Shown piece after piece: positions 61,358 through 64,000 of a stretch of 64,000 nt of DNA. Source of the stretch: Pseudomonas viridiflava (GTDB lineage Bacteria; Pseudomonadota; Gammaproteobacteria; Pseudomonadales; Pseudomonadaceae). The position numbers and the translations under genes were made by a program. The notes beneath the pieces are model-generated. The model was not told the DNA's origin, did not search any database, and saw only the letters and a program-made list of their open reading frames with translations. The stretch is taken from assembly GCF_003702045.1 (NCBI RefSeq), contig NZ_RBTP01000076.1:56256-120255 (forward strand), given 5' to 3'. Numbering within the stretch: the first letter of the stretch is position 1; every line of letters starts with the position of its first letter.

Positions 61358-62299
61358 TCAACTGCCCCATTGCGCCCTTGGGTCAAACGCCGAGCTGTCC
61401 GCCAGCTTCTGCCACAGCGCCCGGCTGGCTTCATCAATATGCTTGGGCATGACGACTTTGAGCTGGGCATACAAATCACCGCGCTCGCCGCTCTTGGTCA
61501 TCAGGCCATTGCCTTTGATGCGCAGGCGCTGACCGTTCTGGCTATCAGGACGGATGGTCAGGTTGATCCGGCCGGTGAGGGTCGGCACGGCGACCTTGGT
61601 GCCCAATGCAGCTTCCCACGGCGCCAGCGGAACCGTGATGACCAGATCATGATCTTCCACCTCGAACATCGGGTGCGGCGCAAGGCGGATGATCAGGTAC
61701 AGATCACCATTGGCTCCGCCAGCGATCCCTGGCGCACCCTGCCCTTTGAGACGAATACGCTCGCCGTCGACCACGCCGGCTGGAATCTTCACGTTCAGGG
61801 TTTTGGTGATGTCGCTCATGCGTTGCCCGTTGGGGCTGTGCTGCGGCACCTTGAAACTGACCTGCTTTGATTCGGCCGACAAGGTCTCTTCCAGAAAGAC
61901 CGCGAGTTCCATTTCCACGTCCTGCCCCTTGCGACCCGGAGTGCGGCTTCGGCCGCCCTGCTGGGCGCGTCCGCCAAATATGGAGCTGAAGAACTCCGAG
62001 AAGTCCGCCGTCTCTTCACCAAACCCGCCCGCACCGGCGCGGCTCTGCCAGCCCGGTGGTGCCTGGAAAGGTCGCCCCTGACGCCCGTACTTGCGCAGCT
62101 CGTCATATTCAGCGCGCTTGTCGGGGCTGCTGAGGACTTCATAAGCCTCGGACGCTTCCTTGAATTTGTCCTCAGCCCCCGCCTCTTTACTGACGTCGGG
62201 GTGATACTTGCGCGCCAACTTGCGATAGGCCGTCTTGATCGCCTTGTCGTCAGCCGTCGGTTCGACATCCAGTATCTTGTAGTAGTCTTTGAAATCCAT
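61358..62299 (-). CDS. cbpA: curved DNA-binding protein CbpA (DnaJ family)
   Basis: A 313-residue type II J-protein: J domain (1-70) with YHPDVS, a Gly/Phe-rich linker (about 75-125), then two DnaJ C-terminal beta-domains, without the DnaJ zinc finger. CbpA acts as a DnaK co-chaperone and binds curved DNA. The ATG has GGTGAG upstream. It is divergent from the Hsp70-like gene 311 bp away. Confidence 0.93.
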   Translation of the reverse strand: MDFKDYYKILDVEPTADDKAIKTAYRKLARKYHPDVSKEAGAEDKFKEASEAYEVLSSPDKRAEYDELRKYGRQGRPFQAPPGWQSRAGAGGFGEETADFSEFFSSIFGGRAQQGGRSRTPGRKGQDVEMELAVFLEETLSAESKQVSFKVPQHSPNGQRMSDITKTLNVKIPAGVVDGERIRLKGQGAPGIAGGANGDLYLIIRLAPHPMFEVEDHDLVITVPLAPWEAALGTKVAVPTLTGRINLTIRPDSQNGQRLRIKGNGLMTKSGERGDLYAQLKVVMPKHIDEASRALWQKLADSSAFDPRAQWGS

Positions 62300-62321
62300 C
62301 TAACACTCACCCATCCAATTA

Positions 62322-62343
62322 TCCAGCGCAGCCAGATGCGCTG
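62322..62343. promoter_or_regulatory. inverted repeat upstream of cbpA
   Basis: CCAGCGCA (62322-62329) and TGCGCTGG (62336-62343) form a perfect 8-bp inverted repeat with a 6-nt spacer, 22 bp before the cbpA start. It could be an operator or a leader hairpin. The rest of the 62300-62610 gap shows no gene. Confidence 0.45.
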
Positions 62344-62610
62344 GTATAACACGCCCAGCCTCCTCGTGTGCGAGGCACCTGAAAGACTTCACATCGAAAA
62401 ACACATCGGCAGCTCGCCGCGTTTTGCAGGCAAGTCAGGTGTTCGACACCCAGGTCTACCGAGAATCCCATCAAGATTGGGGGTAATGGCTGCGAGTTCA
62501 AGGCCTGAGTGCAAATACCGATAACCCGGAATAAGCGACGCAACGCCCTACGCAATTGCCCCGCGCTGACATAAACTGCGCGGCCGTTTTTTGACTGGAA
62601 CGTAAAAGAC

Positions 62611-63876
62611 ATGACTGACCAATCCCCGGCCCGTGCCTGCGGCATCGATTTCGGCACGTCCAACTCCACGGTGGGCTGGCAACGCCCCGGTGTGGAATCG
62701 TTGATCGCGCTGGAGGACGACAAGATTACATTGCCCTCGGTGGTGTTCTTCAACATGGAAGAACGCCGCCCGGTCTACGGCCGCCTGGCACTCCACGAAT
62801 ACCTGGAAGGCTACGAAGGCCGCCTGATGCGCTCGCTAAAAAGCCTGCTGGGTTCCAAGCTGATCAAGCACGACACCAGCGTGCTGGGCACCGCGATGCC
62901 GTTCAAGGACCTGCTGGCCCTGTTTATTGGCGAGCTGAAAAAACGCGCTGAAAACACGGCCGGACGCGAGTTCGAACAAGTGGTGCTGGGCCGCCCTGTG
63001 CATTTCGTCGACGACGACGCGCAAGCCGACCAGGAAGCCGAGGACACGTTGGCAGAGGTCGCACGCAAGATCGGCTTCAAGGACGTGTCGTTCCAGTTCG
63101 AACCTATTGCGGCCGCCTTCGATTACGAGTCGACCATCACTCAGGAAGAGCTGGTACTGATCGTCGACATCGGCGGTGGTACGTCCGACTTCTCGCTGGT
63201 ACGGCTGTCGCCAGAGCGTCGTGAGCATGAGGATCGTCAGGACGACATCCTGGCCACGGGTGGCGTCCACATCGGCGGCACCGACTTCGACAAGCAACTG
63301 AGTCTGCAAGGCGTAATGCCGCTGTTTGGTTATGGCAGCCGTATGAAAAGCGGCGCCTATATGCCCACCAGCCACCACATCAACCTGGCGACCTGGCACA
63401 CCATCAACGCGGTGTACTCGCAGAAATCCCAGCTTGCACTGGGCAGCATGCGCTACGACATCGAAGACACCGGCGGCATCGACCGGCTGTTCAAATTGAT
63501 CGAGCAACGCGCCGGGCACTGGCTGGCGATGGAAGTGGAAGAAACCAAAATCCAGCTGACCCAGACCGACAGCCGTCATTTGCTGATGGACCGTATCGAA
63601 CCGGGGTTGAGGGTTGACCTTGGTCGAGCAATGTTCGAAACCGCGATCGATGCGCAGCTTGAGCGGGTCCGCAACAGCGTGACTCAACTGCTGAATCAGG
63701 CAGGCGTGGGCGTCGAGCAGGTCAACACGGTGTTCTTCACTGGCGGTTCGAGCGGCATTCCGGCACTGCGCAACAGCGTCTCGGCCATGCTGCCGAATGC
63801 GCGACACGTGGAAGGCAACATCTTTGGCAGCATCGGCAGCGGGCTGGCAATTGAAGCGAAGAAGCGCTACGGCTGA
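62611..63876 (+). CDS. yegD: Hsp70 family protein, YegD-like
   Basis: A 421-residue protein with the Hsp70 ATPase motifs: phosphate-1 GIDFGTSNSTVG, phosphate-2 VDIGGGTSDFSLV and the adenosine motif FFTGGSSGIPAL. The usual substrate-binding beta-sandwich and lid are missing, as in E. coli YegD (about 450 residues). Its chaperone activity is unproven. It stands divergent from cbpA, a J-protein, but a working partnership is only suggested by position. Confidence 0.88.
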   Translation: MTDQSPARACGIDFGTSNSTVGWQRPGVESLIALEDDKITLPSVVFFNMEERRPVYGRLALHEYLEGYEGRLMRSLKSLLGSKLIKHDTSVLGTAMPFKDLLALFIGELKKRAENTAGREFEQVVLGRPVHFVDDDAQADQEAEDTLAEVARKIGFKDVSFQFEPIAAAFDYESTITQEELVLIVDIGGGTSDFSLVRLSPERREHEDRQDDILATGGVHIGGTDFDKQLSLQGVMPLFGYGSRMKSGAYMPTSHHINLATWHTINAVYSQKSQLALGSMRYDIEDTGGIDRLFKLIEQRAGHWLAMEVEETKIQLTQTDSRHLLMDRIEPGLRVDLGRAMFETAIDAQLERVRNSVTQLLNQAGVGVEQVNTVFFTGGSSGIPALRNSVSAMLPNARHVEGNIFGSIGSGLAIEAKKRYG

Positions 63877-63886
63877 AGGTAGCTGA

Positions 63887-63951
63887 TGATCGTGCCAGCG
63901 GACGCCGAGCGTCCTGAGAGGCGTTACCACGCCGGAGCATGGGAACGATCA
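63887..63951 (+). repeat. shortened TGATCGT/ACGATCA repeat
   Basis: A 65-bp copy is bounded by TGATCGT (63887-63893) and ACGATCA (63945-63951) with the core gcgtcctgagaggcgttaccacgc. It starts 10 bp after the yegD stop. It lacks the left half seen in the longer copies. Confidence 0.65.
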
Positions 63952-63966
63952 GGGATCTCAAACAAC

Positions 63967-64000
63967 TGATCGTGCACATGCTCCGCGTGGGCATGCAGCC
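63967..64000 (+). repeat. start of another TGATCGT-family repeat, cut by the window edge
   Basis: TGATCGT at 63967 is followed by gcacatgctccgcgtgggcatgcagcc, matching the left end of the copy at 61234. The rest lies beyond the window. Two copies in tandem here suggest repeat-associated rearrangement. Confidence 0.6.

Noticed and set aside
1..64000. CRISPR arrays, tRNA or rRNA genes
   Set aside because: No regularly spaced repeats or tRNA/rRNA-like sequences were seen by eye; a tRNAscan or CRISPR finder run would settle it.

Overview
The window is about 59-60% GC chromosomal DNA from a Pseudomonas, most likely the P. syringae group. The evidence is a run of genes that follows the P. aeruginosa PAO1 order PA4845-PA4868 (dsbD, aroQ, accB, accC, prmA, a DUF3426 gene, dusB, fis, purH, purD, retS, marC, then urea transporter and urease), together with Pseudomonas-type REP elements. 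No tRNA, rRNA, CRISPR array, transposase or integrase was found. The PAO1 comparison is from memory, not from a search.

Layout. 1-11 kb: the 3' end of a VgrG-like gene, a lipoprotein esterase convergent with a MATE transporter, then the alpha-2-macroglobulin/PbpC envelope pair with a small antisense membrane-protein gene between them. 11-19.6 kb: a Tad/Flp pilus locus, with pilin and a receiver-only regulator on the minus strand and the machinery (cpaB, cpaC, cpaE, cpaF, tadB, tadC, tadD, DUF3613) divergent on the plus strand. 19.7-34.8 kb: the conserved core from dsbD to retS and marC. 34.8-49.6 kb: an accessory block placed between marC and the urea genes. It holds four tandem paralogues of unknown function, a split cobalamin (corrin ring) cluster, a toxin-antitoxin remnant with a frameshifted toxin, and a copper-handling module. 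49.6-59.9 kb: urtABCDE, ureD, ureA, two acetyltransferases, ureB and ureC. 59.9-64 kb: a soluble-looking histidine kinase, a CbpA-type DnaJ and a YegD-type Hsp70.

How the genes work together. UrtABCDE imports urea and UreABC, with the accessory protein UreD, hydrolyses it; ureEFG are not in this window. A good -24/-12 (sigma-54) promoter lies ahead of urtA, which fits nitrogen control. The cob genes cover most of the corrin ring steps and mix aerobic-type (CobG, CobH, CobI, CobJ, CobK, CobL) with anaerobic-type (CbiD, CbiG domain) enzymes. The copper module combines a periplasmic copper chaperone, two DUF2946 proteins and a PepSY membrane protein with a His/Met-rich loop. RetS is the known sensor that antagonises the GacS/GacA-Rsm switch.

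The best candidate for something undescribed is the four-gene paralogue array at 34804-37680. All four proteins share an N-terminal signature with identical internal spacing, but none resembles a family I recognise. Other points of interest are a terminal-inverted-repeat intergenic element family (TGATCGT...ACGATCA), the frameshifted HigB-like toxin beside an intact antitoxin and operator, several strong hairpins in leaders or between operon genes, and a Tad locus without prepilin peptidase or minor pseudopilins.
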